Positions 20,685 through 31,516 of a DNA stretch of 64,000 nt are shown here, in pieces; positions within the stretch are counted from its first letter, which is position 1, and each line of letters opens with the position of its first letter. The stretch spans positions 18,594,552-18,658,551 of the forward strand of contig OX463832.1 in assembly GCA_949825045.1 (NCBI GenBank), in the 5' to 3' direction. A program made the position numbers and the translations under genes. Source of the stretch: Argyresthia goedartella (Eukaryota > Arthropoda > Insecta > Lepidoptera > Argyresthiidae). The notes under the pieces were generated by a model that worked only from the letters and a program-made list of their open reading frames with translations, searched no databases and had not been told where the DNA came from.

Positions 20685-21718
20685 GTAAGATGCTTGCTAC
20701 CCAATCGCACAAAACGGCTGACGGATTTGGATAAAAGGCATACTGATGGTTTAACATATAAACATCCTTTTCAACTAACTTGCTTATAAAATGGCTCTAA
20801 TTTCACCGCAATGAGGCACATAATGTCACCTGTAATCAAACTGTGCTTTTTCATTGCTATTCACAAATGAGTTTATTTAGTTTTATTGGGAGTTGTTTTG
20901 TTCTTAAAAAAGTTTCGATACAAAAAGATCGTGTTCAATAGTACAAATAAATTAATGTACCTATTGCTTGCTCATTTCATGCAACTTCGTATTTAAATAG
21001 ATAATTTCAACTTGTACGTTTTTAATAAATATAACTTTTGTTTTCTCTGTAATAAAGAAAACTTTGAATTTCCCATTATGTACGTGGCTAAAACGCTTTA
21101 TCCGCGAAAAGCCAAAAAAAAATAAACCTCTTTCTTTAAGTCTATGGCCGGTCGCCATTTTTAGATGCGCGCGCATAGGAGAACTGATTAATTTTTCCCG
21201 CCATTGCGAAAAAAAATTACAACTCGTTTTCACTGTTGAAATTATAGTTATTTATTAATTATAATATCTACAAGTACTAGTTACGAAGAAAATGATATTT
21301 TTATATTATTTTCTTCACAAGTGTGTTGAAAAACGCCGTATGATACACGTGTGTATTGATGATTACCGTCCTCGGCTCTCATAAGACTACCTAACGTCTC
21401 GGGTCTCAATGCCGCCTCAGCGGTAATCACCAACATTACACACTTGTACCATAATGTTCTATTTTCCCACACCAAAATATAAAACAATGACTATGAACCT
21501 CTGTATACCTAAACTCTTTTACTTGAACTATGCATGACCGCAAGTTGGCAGTAATTTAGAAATTTATTCACGGAAATACAAATAAGTCTGATATAAATAG
21601 AAAAAAAATAATATAACAATTCGAATGAGCAATTATTATTTGTATACCGACATAACTCAAAACTCAAATCATTCATTCAAATCAATCACTTTTACAAGTC
21701 AAACACTGACTTAAGTAA
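20685..21718. other. Intronic stretch with one imperfect inverted repeat
   Basis: AT-rich, no gene. At about 21348-21443 GTGTGTATTGATGATTACCG is followed by its imperfect complement (CGGTAATCACCAACATTACACAC), a ~95 bp foldback of a repeat-like kind. Confidence 0.45.
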
Positions 21719-21720
21719 TA

Positions 21721-23008
21721 TAAGGTCCTTACATATGAAATTGGCGTTTTGCATGGGAGGAACTTTAAGTCGTTTTTTTTTTTAAATATAATATATTTAT
21801 TTAATCAAAGTATGTACTATTGCTATCTATACACTTTTGCCATCTTATAGGTAGTTCTTCGATCCCTTTACTAAAAAAAACATTCGGACGGGAATCAATA
21901 AAATCTTTGAAGGCGGTTTGGACTGCCCCATCAGAGTTGAATTTTTTCCCTTTCAAGAAGTTATCCAAATGTCGAAAAAAATGGTAATCTGTTGGAGCAA
22001 AGTCCGAAGTACGGTGGATGTCTTAGACATTCCAATTGAAGCTCCTCTAATATGGTAGCCGTCTGTTGTGCAGTGTGTGGTCTAGCTTTATCATGAAGCA
22101 GCAGTGGCCTAGAGCGATTGACCAGCCTCGGTTATTTAGCAGCTAGCTTTTCCATCGTGATTTGCAGTTGCTGACAATAGACATCTGCCGTAATCGTCTG
22201 GCCAGATTTAAGAAAGCTGTAGTGAACGACACCAGCACTAGTCCACCAAACGCTCACAAGTAACTTTTTTGGAGTAAATTTTCGCTTGGGGCATGGTTTG
22301 GCTGGTTCGGCAGGGTTCAGCCATTGCGATGAGCGCTTCCGATTATCGTACAGGATCCACATTTCATCACAGGTAATGATTCGATTTAAAATCCTTTCAT
22401 TATTGTGCCGGGTGAGTAATGCAACGCAGCAGTCAACGCGCGTTTGTTGATTTGCTTCACTCAGTTCGTGAGGTACCCACCTTTCAAGCTTTTTCACCTT
22501 CCCAATTTGCTTCAAGTGGATTAAAATAGTTATATCACTAACACCGCAGGCTGCAGCTAACTCGGATGTGGTTTGCGATGGATCCGCTTCCACAATAGCC
22601 TTCAATTCTTCATTATCAACTTTGGTCTCCGGCCGTCCACGGGGCTTGTTCTGCAGGTTGAAATTTCCAGAACGAAAACGTTGGAACCAAAAAGCACTGT
22701 GTTTTCTATTGCGGCACCGTCGCCATACATATCATTAATCCTTCGAACCGTTTCTGCAGCTCTGGTGCCACGGACTGCAGAACTCATACTCGTAAATAAC
22801 GCGATATTTCAAGTTTTCCATTTTGTAAGCTGAGTGTCGCAAGAAAAAAACAATTGAGGAAAAAACAAATGAATTATAATTTTAGAAACACAAATACATG
22901 AGTAAATAGCTGTATAAATTTGAATTTGTAATTCCTAACCATAGAGGAGATATTTGAGATCAAAGTGGCCAGTACGGCGAAACGCCAATTTCATATGTAA
23001 GGACCTAA
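21721..23008 (-). mobile_element. Full-length mariner element
   Basis: Inverted ends share AGGTCCTTACATATGAAATT and beyond (about 30 bp, continuing GGCGTTT) and are flanked by TA on both sides (21719-21720, 23009-23010). Total 1288 bp, the normal mariner size. The transposase on the minus strand is damaged. It lies in an intron of the zinc-finger gene, opposite in strand. Confidence 0.9.
21801..22821 (-). pseudogene. Mariner transposase with frameshifts and a stop
   Basis: Start ATG at 22821-22819. The N-terminal HTH region is split by frameshifts: RAAETVRRINDMYGDGA in one frame, GNFNLQNKPRGRPE in another. The middle stretch (22132-22605) is intact with DPSQTTSELAAACGVS and the linker near WVPHELSEANQQ. 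The first catalytic aspartate is seen in ITCDEMW. A TAA at 22132-22134 follows KLAAK. Beyond it the frame continues with LLHDKARPHTA (second aspartate; usually HDNARPH) to HPPY, and after another frameshift DFAPTDYHFF (DD34D third aspartate) and a C-terminal RWQKCIDSNSTYFD. Not functional. Confidence 0.85.
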
Positions 23009-23975
23009 TAAATGAAAAAAAAAAGAAGGTCAACTAAACTAATCAGTACATACTGATTATGGTTTGAGTTTGAAAAAGGAAATTTCTCCTTCAAGTGGTG
23101 ATTCATGTCTGAATCTCGCACAGGAATAAGAAACTCCATTAACATTACCAGTGCTTCGGAAATACGCCCGTCAGAGAAGATAGCAGCTAGGAAGAAGTCC
23201 AACAAGCTAGCAAGAAGATAGGAAGATCCTGGGGAACTAAGACAGCTTCAGAAAGTGCAGGAGAGCTTCTGCAATGTCCCCAGCAACTTCGCAGCCACGC
23301 AGAGAAGGTGGGAGGCTGTGATGAAGCACTTGGCAATCCAGGACATTGCAGGAGGGAGAGAAGAGAACTAGCTACACACTAATAGATAAATACTTACCCA
23401 ATACGGTATAGCAAACGTAGTAAAATATTAGAGAAATGAAGAACAACGTGAAGCAACAAGTAGGTACACCTTTCGGCGCAAGCTAAGCTTAATAAGCAGA
23501 GACTACCATATTCCTGATAACCCTTCCGTTACCTTGTGACCCTCCGACTGGACTGGTAATCGCATTTTCTAAATTTATTTTTGTGGTGATGTCGCGGGGC
23601 ACGAAGAATGCGAGGGCGGGATAGAAGACCGCGGGCGGGTCCTACTAAGCGCCCCGCCGCCGCGGCTACTGAATAAAAATGTTTTTGAAAAGACATGTTT
23701 CATCAAATGCAACCCGTTCTGACCATTTCTTGAAATTATTATGAAATGGATCATCTGATACCGTATATTGTTAACGTTGGACGAGATTGCCAAACGTGCA
23801 TGGCCATATCGTCAATCGTTGATGTTTTAACGATCTGGTCAGTTTGAGTTGATTATTCCATAAAATAGTTGTATTTCGTGAAATGGTTAACCACATGGTG
23901 ATATGATCAATTCTACGATATGCCGACGTCATCTTTACCATACCCATATGGTTACAACTTAATTTTAATATTTTT
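23009..23975. other. Intronic stretch, possible protein remnant unrecognised
   Basis: No gene supported. Between about 23215 and 23370 a short + strand frame reads ELRQLQKVQESF and RRWEAVMKHLA before a stop. It looks like a decayed protein fragment, but I do not recognise its family. A GC-rich block lies at 23580-23675. Confidence 0.3.
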
Positions 23976-24324
23976 TATCTACACACCTATCATAAACCCT
24001 CTTTACTGCGTACAAAAACCGCACGTTACGATCAGCATAATGTTAAACTACTTGGTAAAAACTGATTTCTTATCTGAAAAATTACACATTATGACCATAA
24101 TGTGTAATTTTTCTACATATTATGACATTCAAATTTTGAACGCCGACGCCCGCCTGCGTGCCGTCCCTAGTTTGTCTGTGAAGTTGGTACTGACATTCAA
24201 ATTTCGAACGCCGACGCCCGAAGTTGGTCCTACAGAACAAGCTAATCAACTGCAGAGCCACAATGCCGGTCAAACATGCGGTTCCTGAACACATCAAAGA
24301 GAGCTTATGATATGTGTGTAGATA
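23976..24324. mobile_element. MITE module A, full copy
   Basis: TATCTACACACCTATCATAAACCC at the left and its complement TTATGATATGTGTGTAGATA at the right. The interior has a second foldback (AAAATTACACATTATG|CATAATGTGTAATTTT) and an internal duplication of TTCGAACGCCGACGCCCG (24127-24152, 24194-24222). Module B follows directly and is cut by the DIRS element. Confidence 0.8.
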
Positions 24325-24750
24325 AGCTAGTGTATGTAACTGTACATAATTATACATCGTATCTCTCCCGAAGATGATTACAGGTTTACATGCATCATTA
24401 CGCAGTATGGTGCCGTCCTTGTCACACTTTTTAAAGGTATAAAGTAGCTAAAAAAGGAATAATTTTGAATTATCAGTTAATACCCCCGCCCTATTACCCT
24501 GTCTGGCCTCCCTCATTTGAACACATCAAAGAGAGCTTATGATATGTGTGTAGATAAGCTAGTGTATGTAACTGTACATAATTATACATCGTATCTCTCC
24601 CGAAGATGATTACAGGTTTACATGCATCATTACGCAGTATGGTGCCGTCCTTGTCACACTTTTTAAAGGTATAAAGTAGCTAAAAAAGGAATAATTTTGA
24701 ATTATCAGTTAATACCCCCGCCCTATTCCCTGTCTGGCCTCCCTCATTTG
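24287..24750. repeat. 232-bp tandem duplication across the MITE/DIRS junction
   Basis: 24287-24518 is repeated at 24519-24750 with a single one-base indel seen (ATTACCC against ATTCCC). Each copy contains the end of module A, the start of module B and the outer ~165 bp of the DIRS left repeat. The duplication therefore happened after the DIRS insertion. Confidence 0.9.
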
Positions 24751-24765
24751 GCGTCATTACGTCTT
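24350..24765. repeat. DIRS left inverted terminal repeat (with duplicated outer part)
   Basis: From TACATCGTATCTCTCCCG to CCCTCATTTGGCGTCATTA. Most of it is the inverted complement of 31305-31462, including CCCCGCCCTA and GGTGCCGTCCTTGTCACAC. The outermost bases differ from those of the right repeat, as in DIRS1. Confidence 0.85.
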
Positions 24766-24838
24766 TCTGTGTCGTCCGAGTCGCACGCGCTGTGTTTTCT
24801 TTCCGGATAATATTTTGTGACCTTAGTTAGTGAAGGAT

Positions 24839-25033
24839 TCTACAAGCATGGGGAAAAGGAAACGCTCAAAAGACCGTGACTATCATAAATTAATAAAGAA
24901 AATCAAAAACTTGAGGAAAAGGCGAATCGTCATCGAGGTTGGAGGATATCCTCATCTTCATCTGATAGTGAGGCCAGTGTCGAAGCTGGTACATCGGAGA
25001 TTCCCAACAATGGGAATGATTTGGAACTACCAG
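24839..25033 (+). pseudogene. DIRS gag, first exon (one frameshift)
   Basis: ATG at 24839 followed by a basic MGKRKRSKDRDYHKLIKKI start, usual for DIRS gag. Near 24905 the frame shifts to one reading EEKANRHRGW, a serine run (SSSSSDSE) and GTSEIPNNGNDLELP. It ends at a CCAG|GTGACC donor. Splicing to 26448 would continue the second frame as LPEEYTNSE. Confidence 0.6.
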
Positions 25034-26447
25034 GTGACCTTATCACCTTATCAAAAATAACTATGTTGGAAATAAGATAATTAATTATTCACCTAGGTAA
25101 TATTTTTCATAACTACCCTCAAATTTCGAATGTTTACAATTTATGTGTGGTTAACTGCACGTTTTCTTACGGTTCACTCACCGCACACTAAAAACATTCC
25201 TTCTGTATCGCGCGTGCGTGATACGCTCGTCCGCCACATACATAAAAATTAAACTGCACACCACGTATATCATGAAATTGTGCAATGATAGCAGAACTCG
25301 CGCTACGTAAATCGTTTAGTGCAATCACAGACTTGAATAGTAGGGACAGGGCACGGAGCGCTTGAAAGTGTCGCTACAAAAACAGTACAAAATCGGGAAA
25401 ATTGGACTGTTTGCAATCAGTCGCGCTTGGACGGTGACAGCCGATTGACATATCGGCAGCAAAAACAAAAATGGTGACCTGCGACGTAAAAAGGTGTAAA
25501 TCATACCCAAATCGCAAAACACAAAAACAGGGAGTGCCGTATCACAAGTATGTATTATAGTTTCAATTACTATTGGCTTTAAATTGATGTTGATTGATGA
25601 GAAAATCAACCATTCGACTGACGTAACTTTGTAGCGACGTGCGACTCACAGTGAAACTGCCCGCTTCCTATATTTGAAAAACGTTCCGATTTGGCTATTT
25701 TTCTATTCGTAATGTCAAGATTACTATTCGTAATGTCATTAGATTACTATTCGTAATGTCATTTGGTTACCTCCCCCCCCCCCCCCCCCTATTTCAGTCA
25801 GTTAGAGTTTGTATTTCACTGTTTTCGTTTTAATTTACAAATGTAATTAATTACGTTTCGTCGTATTTACGTTGAAATACAAGGTACACTATCCGCGGTT
25901 TCCCATACTGGGTGACAGAGTCAATGTGCTCACTTTTAGTCTGAAAATGTGCTCACTTTTAGTCTGAAAATGTGCTCACTGCCATTTATGATGACAGGGG
26001 GTTAGTTGGGCATAGCCCAGCTATGGAGTGATAAAACAACACATAACATAACAAGCGTCACGCCTTTTCCCATACGAGGTGGCAGAGGCACAACTGTGCC
26101 CACTTTCAGCCAGTGTTTCAATACTTTTAATCGGAACGTGACCGACCGTGACGCGTACTGTCTTGGTTCCGACGAATTCCGACAGGGGCGCTATTTTTCT
26201 TAGCCTCAAAATGGTAAGAAATTTAGTACGGGAAGGCCTATCCTTAGTATTTATATTGATGAGTGCAATGCTATAACAGTTAACCTTACTCCGCACCATG
26301 TAAATCGTGAAGTGCAATGTTACTGTTTACTCTGCGTATATCGCGATGGAGTCATCTTTACTTTTGGTACGGTAGCTAAGTAGATCTCACCTACCGCGAG
26401 TTTACCTCACGTTTAGTATTATTTACATAGTTCCTCTTCTTTTACAG
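25034..26447 (+). other. Candidate spliceosomal intron within the DIRS gag
   Basis: GTGACC...CTCTTCTTTTACAG boundaries with a frame-preserving junction (CCAG|AAGAG). The interior has a THAP-like exon (25471-25547), three units of ATTACTATTCGTAATGTCA (about 25697-25760), a C18-20 run (~25772), a 24-bp repeat AATGTGCTCACTTTTAGTCTG (about 25923-25985) and a fragment of a dispersed repeat (26055-26115). An alternative is an insertion that happens to fit the frame. Confidence 0.55.
25471..25547 (+). CDS. THAP-domain N-terminal exon (gene fragment)
   Basis: ATG followed by 25 codons to a donor CACAA|GTATGT. It encodes MVTCDVKRCKS, a basic stretch and GVPYHK, the usual first-exon half of a THAP zinc-coordinating DNA-binding domain (C-x2-4-C near the N-terminus, then a Phe/Tyr-His). 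THAP exons occur in host genes and in P-element and other transposases. No second THAP exon was found nearby, so it may be the remnant of a transposon inserted in this intron. Confidence 0.55.
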
Positions 26448-27424
26448 AAGAGTATACGAATTCAGAAATACCATTAGATGAAACAAGGCCGCAGCCCCAA
26501 CAAGTGTCGCCTAACGGGCCGCAATTACAAAACGGACCGCAAGCCGGGCCGCAATTTCAACAAGGACCGCAAGACGAGTCCGAACCAGGATTTGAGGATG
26601 AGTATTCTCTAGACCCGGATATACTGGAGATATTAGGTACCGATCCATCAACGGAACGAGCCTTTAGTGACATTATACATAGAGACATTGCTACTAGATT
26701 GAAACACATTCTGTTGAGCGGGCTGCAAAAGCATCAGAAGACTGTGCTTTTACGCAACTATTTACCGGCTTAAAACTGCCCAAACATGCAAGCACCCAAA
26801 CAGAACTTGGAAATTAAAGCCGCTCTTAGTGAGATCAATCATAAAAAACATCTGTACAACCAAGGTAAACAGCGGCATCTATCCAGCTGTCTATCCGCAG
26901 TAGGCAAAGCCTTGAATATGGCACTAGCGCACACAGAACCTTCAATGCGCGCGATAATGAAACCACTGAGTGATGCAGGACGCATGCTATGCGACCTCCA
27001 CTACAGAGAATCGCAATCGCGGAGATAAGCCATTATAAACACCCTTAACAAACAAACAAGGGATATTATAAAAAATACAAAAATAGACGAACAACTTTTC
27101 GGCTCTGATCTAGCCAAACACTTGAAATCTTCAAGAGCAGTCGTAAGATCCGGCAACGAGTTGAGACAAAGCTACTTCAACTCACAGCAGAGGCCGATCC
27201 AACCTACCATGGGTCCTCCTCAAAGCGCTTTAAACGCGAGGGGGCAGCCGCGGGCAACCGCCACCGTAGCCGAGCCCAGAGCGCGCCAGGCGGGACCGCG
27301 CTTACGGGGGCCGACGCAGCCCCTGCCGCCGCCGCCGCCGCTGCGAGACCGGCGCCCGCGCGAGTCGACAGCCCCGAGACCGAACTACTACAACCACTAC
27401 CGGAACCAGAGGACCAGGAGATAA
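26448..27424 (+). pseudogene. DIRS gag, main part with two in-frame stops
   Basis: One frame from the 26448 acceptor to 27424, interrupted only by TAA at 26771-26773 and TAA at 27026-27028. The N-terminal part is Gln/Pro-rich (NGPQ repeats) and the middle has FSDIIHRDIATRLKHIL, APKQNLEIKAAL and IMKPLSDAGRMLCDLHYRES, the conserved core of DIRS gag proteins. The C-terminus is Pro/Arg-rich (PLPPPPPLRDRRPRE) and overlaps the start of the pol frame. Confidence 0.75.
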
Positions 27425-27429
27425 ACATC

Positions 27430-29118
27430 TCATTAGACTCACAGGTACTACCCTGTGTCTCTGCTGGTAGATTACGTTTCTTTTATGACCAATGGAGTTC
27501 ATTGACATGCGATCCAGTTATACTATCTTGGATTAAGGGGTATAAAATACCATTCAATGAAACTCCAATCCAAATTATGGATATTCAGGCTAGACACTAT
27601 TCTCAAGAGGAAACTGAGGTTATTGATGAATGTATTTCGGATCTTCTCAATTTAAATTATATTTCCAACTGCGAGCCCTGTGAAGGACAATTTTTATCGC
27701 CTATTTTCATGATACCTAAACCGAACGGAAAACATGGATTTATTTTAAATCTCAAACATCTGAATAAATTCATTAAATTAGAACATTTTAAGATGGAAGA
27801 TTATCGTACTGCTATTAAGCTTTTGGATCAGGATAACCTTATAACAAATATTGACTTGAAGAATGCTTACTTTCTAGTAGCAATAAGTACAGAGCATAAA
27901 AAATATTTACGTTTTAAATGGCAATCTAAAAAATATTCACAACTGTTTGAATTTAATGTACTTCCATTCGGTCTCTGTACCGCACCCTATGTGTTCACAA
28001 AGCTACTCAAACCTGCCCTACAGCATCTTAGAGCTGCTGGCTATATGTCAGTCTGTTATCTAGACGATTTTTTACTAATTGGTGATAATATCACGAACTG
28101 CCGAGAAAAATTTTTAGCAACAGAAAAATTGTTAACTTCTTTGGGTTTTCTAATAAATTACGATAAGAGTAATCTGACACCCAATACACAATGTCAGTTC
28201 CTTGGATTTCTTTTTGACACAAAAAGTATGTCACTCTCTTTACCTAAAGAGAAAAGATTGCGTATTAGAGATAAAATTGAAAAGTTTTAGAAAATTTCCA
28301 GGTGCACAATAAGACAGTTTGCAGAATTGTTAGGCCTGTTAACATCTGCATGTCCAGCCGTTAAATACGGTTGGTTACATACTAAAGTATTTGAGAGGGA
28401 AAATTTTTTGGCATTAAACTATACTAACAATTATAATAAAAACATGGACTTACTTGAACACATTCGGCCGGATCTGGAGTGGTGGAAGACTAAAATCCAA
28501 ACAACATCTGCACCATTTCGAAATAATGAATATAATTTAGAAATATTTAGCGATGCCTCTCGGAAGGGTTGGGGTGCAGCATTCGGCCAGCAGACCGCAA
28601 GGGGTCAATATGATGTTACTGATCTTACATTTCATATTAATTTCTTAGAGTTAAAAGCTGCTTTCTATGGTTTAAAAATATTCGGATCCCATTTAAAAGA
28701 TTGTAGTATATTACTAAAAATTGATAATACAACGGCCATTGCATACATTAACAGAATGGGCCGCGTTCAATATACTCACTTGAACGACATAACGCGCCAG
28801 ATCTGGCTATGGTGTGAAGAGCGTAATGTCTTTATCTTTGCATCATACATAAAATCTTCAGATAATGTCATCGCCGACAGAGAGTCACGTGTTCTAAAAA
28901 TAGATACCGAATGGGAATTGGGTGACTACGCATTCAATCAGATTATTGACAAACTAGGTTGTCCTGAGTTTGATCTCTTCGCTAGCGTACAAAATCACAA
29001 ATGTGAAAGGTATGCCTCGTGGAAGCTGGATCCAGGTTCAGAATTGGTCGATGCATTCACGTTTAATTGGAAAAATATACATTTTTATGCGTTTCCACCA
29101 ATTCTGCCTAGTTTGTAA
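27430..29118 (+). pseudogene. DIRS reverse transcriptase-RNase H, one in-frame TAG
   Basis: Open from the gag overlap to 28290. The RT carries IFMIPKPNGK, LNLKHLNKFI, NIDLKNAYFLV, LPFGLCTAPYVFTKLLK and the catalytic CYLDDFLLI, then LGFLFDT. TAG at 28288-28290 interrupts the connection (KIEKF*KISRCTIRQFAELLG), after which the same frame runs on. RNase H follows with LEIFSDAS, INFLELKAAF, LLKIDNTTA and ASYIKSSDNVIAD. The YLDD variant and the phage-like Dam/MT motif after RNase H (FDLFAS...WKLDPGSE...DAFTFNW) fit DIRS1. A frameshift near 29100 breaks the MT region, which continues in another frame. Confidence 0.85.
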
Positions 29119-29330
29119 AGTATTACAAAAAATTGTCTTTGATAAAGCCGAAGGCGGTCGTACCAATATGGCCGTCACAACCTTGGTACCCACTGTATCG
29201 CAAATTATTGGTATCTGAGGAAGTAATATTTAAACCTGACGAGTTTCTTTTGATTTCTCCTTTCAGACGCGTCCATCCACTTCACACAGACCTATCCCTG
29301 GCGGCGGCGAGATTATCAGGGAGGCGTTAG
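29119..29330 (+). pseudogene. DIRS methyltransferase-like region, continuation after frameshift
   Basis: In a shifted frame it gives KPKAVVPIWPSQPWYPLYRKL, the tail of the Dam-like region that follows RNase H in DIRS elements. It ends at a stop just before the recombinase ORF. Confidence 0.65.
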
Positions 29331-29341
29331 AGACACGCGGG

Positions 29342-30276
29342 ATGCCCGCTGGTTCTTTAGACATTGCAATGGCCTCTTTTGCAAGTAACACAATTAATCA
29401 ATATAATTCTAATCTAAGGTCTTGGTGGTCTTTCTGCCAAGAAAATAATCAGGATCCGTTTAAATGTAATCTCAAAGAGTTTCTTTCTTTCCTTACTAAA
29501 CGATATGAAAAAGGCGCGAGTTAAAGCACGTAAAACAGTACGCGCTCCGCTTTATCTCATAATCTCGGTTAAAATGTAACATCGAGTGACTGCGTCACTC
29601 GTTTCATTAAAGGAGTATTTAGACTAAGACCACCAATGCCAAAATACGAAGCCACCTGCGACACAAATCTAGTTATTCAATACCTCAGTAAATTATTTCC
29701 TAATGAAAGTTTATGTTTACGCGAGTTGTCATTGAAAACAATAACTTTACTTGCCATAGCATCTGCGCAAAGGATGCAAACTTTAAGTGTTATCAAAATT
29801 CAAAACATCAGTTATACTGATGAGGCTATTCAAATTAAAATTACTAACCTGATTAAAACATCCAGGCCGGGGGCTCCTCAACCATTAATTCGCTTACCAT
29901 ATATAAAAGAAAATAAAAGTATTTGTCCGGCTATAACCCTAAAATCATATTTGGATAAAACTCAGGATTTACGATCAGATCAAACAAACGAAATGTTTAT
30001 TAGTTTTAAGAAACCTCACAAAAAAGTTGGGTCCCAAACATTGAGTCATTGGGTCAAGGAAGTTTTACAAAAGAGTGGCATAGACGTTGAGGTGTTTGAT
30101 GCACATAGCACGCGCCACGCGTCCACCTCAGCCGCGAGCCGCGCTGAGGTTAATCTGGAGGTGATTCGCAGGGCCGCAGGCTGGAGTAACAACTCCCATG
30201 TATATATAACAGAGAAATCTCTCAAAATAAAAGCGATGATTTTGCTAATGCTGTGTTAAATCAACAGATTTCATAA
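29342..30276 (+). pseudogene. DIRS tyrosine recombinase, broken
   Basis: The N-terminal core-binding part is open from 29342 (SFASNTINQYNSNLRSWWSFC) to a stop at 29522. After ~110 bp of frame disruption the catalytic domain resumes at 29636. It shows the first arginine in SAQRMQTLSV, KTSRPGAPQP, the HSTRH box (H-x2-R) and AGWSNNSH. A shift in a TA run (30197-30206) moves the end to another frame, which holds the nucleophile in IYNREISQ and stops at 30274-30276. The enzyme would integrate a circular DNA copy. All catalytic residues are present but split over frames. Confidence 0.8.
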
Positions 30277-30472
30277 AAGTATTTGTTATGTTAATTTAAT
30301 TTAATTTATATCCAGTAGATACCTGGTATGTTTAAGAGTAAAAAGTATTACTTTATGTTTGTTCACCTTATAACCAAGTAACATAATAACTATTATTATA
30401 CTTACTTAAATAAAAGTTAAACATGATCGTTCTTGCTGTGCCTGTGGTTCAAATTTTTCGAGACTCTGAACA

Positions 30473-30532
30473 TCTGCATGTAAACCTGTAATCATCTTCG
30501 GGAGAGATACGATGTATAGTTAAGAATCAATA
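30473..30532. repeat. DIRS internal complementary region, part 1
   Basis: GCATGTAAACCTGTAATCATC through GATACGATGTATA is the complement of the outer left repeat, and the next bases, GTTAAGAATCAA, are the complement of the extreme right end. It therefore represents the joined ends of the element, as the ICR of DIRS1 does. Confidence 0.8.
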
Positions 30533-31183
30533 GTACATTACTTCAGAGGGAAGAAAGTGACAGTTCCGTACCGAGATTATGGCATTTGCGCCACGAGCTT
30601 GCGAGGGGCGCAAACCATTTGAGGTATGGAACTGTACTTTATCCTGAGGTATGTATAGTGCTTTTTATTACACCTACGAGGAAAATTATAGACATAAATG
30701 CATCCATATTTTACAAAAAACACAAAGATAAATGCTACAGCTAAATCAATCGAAGTTTTTGCGAAAATGCGCGGGCTTTTCCTTTTTTTATTCGCCCGTT
30801 TCTGGAGTAGGCTAAGATCATAAGGTCATGCAGCCACTTCTTCCTTCCGCGCGTTTTATATACAAAAATAATTTCGTTTTTAATTTTCTGTATGCACCAA
30901 GGAGGTTGGTAACTGGTAAAAAAAAACTGTATGTGGCCAGTAACAATTTACTTGAAATTTAATTAGTAGACAGTTAAAGTCTCTTTGCAGTATGACTGCT
31001 GACAAATAAAAAAAAAACCGGGTATGTAATGGAATTTCATACATACTTCCCACCCTTGGGTCGGAAGGATTTTCATACAAACTTCCATACCTTGGGATGA
31101 AAGGATTTGAAGGGCGGGATAAAGGCGTTTCTTCCCTCTAATTGGTATAATTAGTATGTATTTTCAGAGCAGGTGTGATAAAA
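30533..31183. mobile_element. Insertion splitting the DIRS internal complementary region
   Basis: About 650 bp with no ORF, starting TAGTACATTACTTCAGAGGG and containing a foldback-like section (CAGTTCCGTACC...GGTATGGAACTG, 30560-30650) and runs at 31000-31110. It separates ICR parts that are contiguous in the circle junction. Type unknown; no TSD clearly seen. Confidence 0.55.
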
Positions 31184-31246
31184 ACGAACTTACCGTGATG
31201 TTTGATTCCAATTATGCGAGTATCTCGAACGAAGATGATTACCTCC
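31184..31246. repeat. DIRS internal complementary region, part 2
   Basis: AAACGAACTTACCGTGATG through CGAACGAAGATGATTAC is the exact inverted complement of the outer right repeat at about 31450-31512. With part 1 it forms one ICR covering both ends. Confidence 0.8.
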
Positions 31247-31304
31247 CTCCCTACCCTTATCGTTATAACCCTTTAAAACTCAAAAAATTTAATCTCTAAA
31301 AATA

Positions 31305-31516
31305 ATGACGCCAAATGAGGGAGGCCATGACAGGGTATTAGGGCGGGGGTATTAACGGATAATTCAAAAGTATTCCTTTTTTAGCTACTTTATATCTTTA
31401 AAAAGTGTGACAAGGACGGCACCATACTGCGTAATGCTGCATGTAAACCTGTAATCATCTTCGTTCGAGATACTCGCATAATTGGAATCAAACATCACGG
31501 TAAGTTCGTTTGATTC
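31305..31516. repeat. DIRS right inverted terminal repeat
   Basis: Inverted complement of the left repeat from TAATGACGCCAAATGAGGGAGG to GTAATCATCTTCG, then a right-specific outer ~65 bp ending TTTGATTCTTAA. The longer right edge is a DIRS1 trait. Confidence 0.85.

Larger units (their letters stand above)
24350..31516 (+). mobile_element. DIRS-like tyrosine-recombinase retrotransposon
   Basis: Inverted terminal repeats, a gag-like ORF, reverse transcriptase, RNase H, a Dam-like methyltransferase region and a tyrosine recombinase in DIRS1 order, all on +. It is inserted in a module B repeat: left flank ends GTACATAATTA and right flank resumes TTAGGCATTAAAAC, the sequence seen uninterrupted at 1155-1176. 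At most a 3-bp TTA is shared, so there is no ordinary TSD, as expected of recombinase-mediated insertion. ORFs carry a few stops and frameshifts. A spliceosomal-type intron and two later insertions enlarge it to 7.2 kb. Confidence 0.88.

Noticed and set aside
26504..27028. Two separate small host genes at 26504-26773 and 26786-27028
   Set aside because: They are in one frame separated by a single TAA and carry DIRS gag core motifs, so they belong to one damaged gag.
31184..31512. Independent foldback transposon
   Set aside because: The inverted arms are explained by the DIRS internal complementary region and the outer edge of the right terminal repeat.
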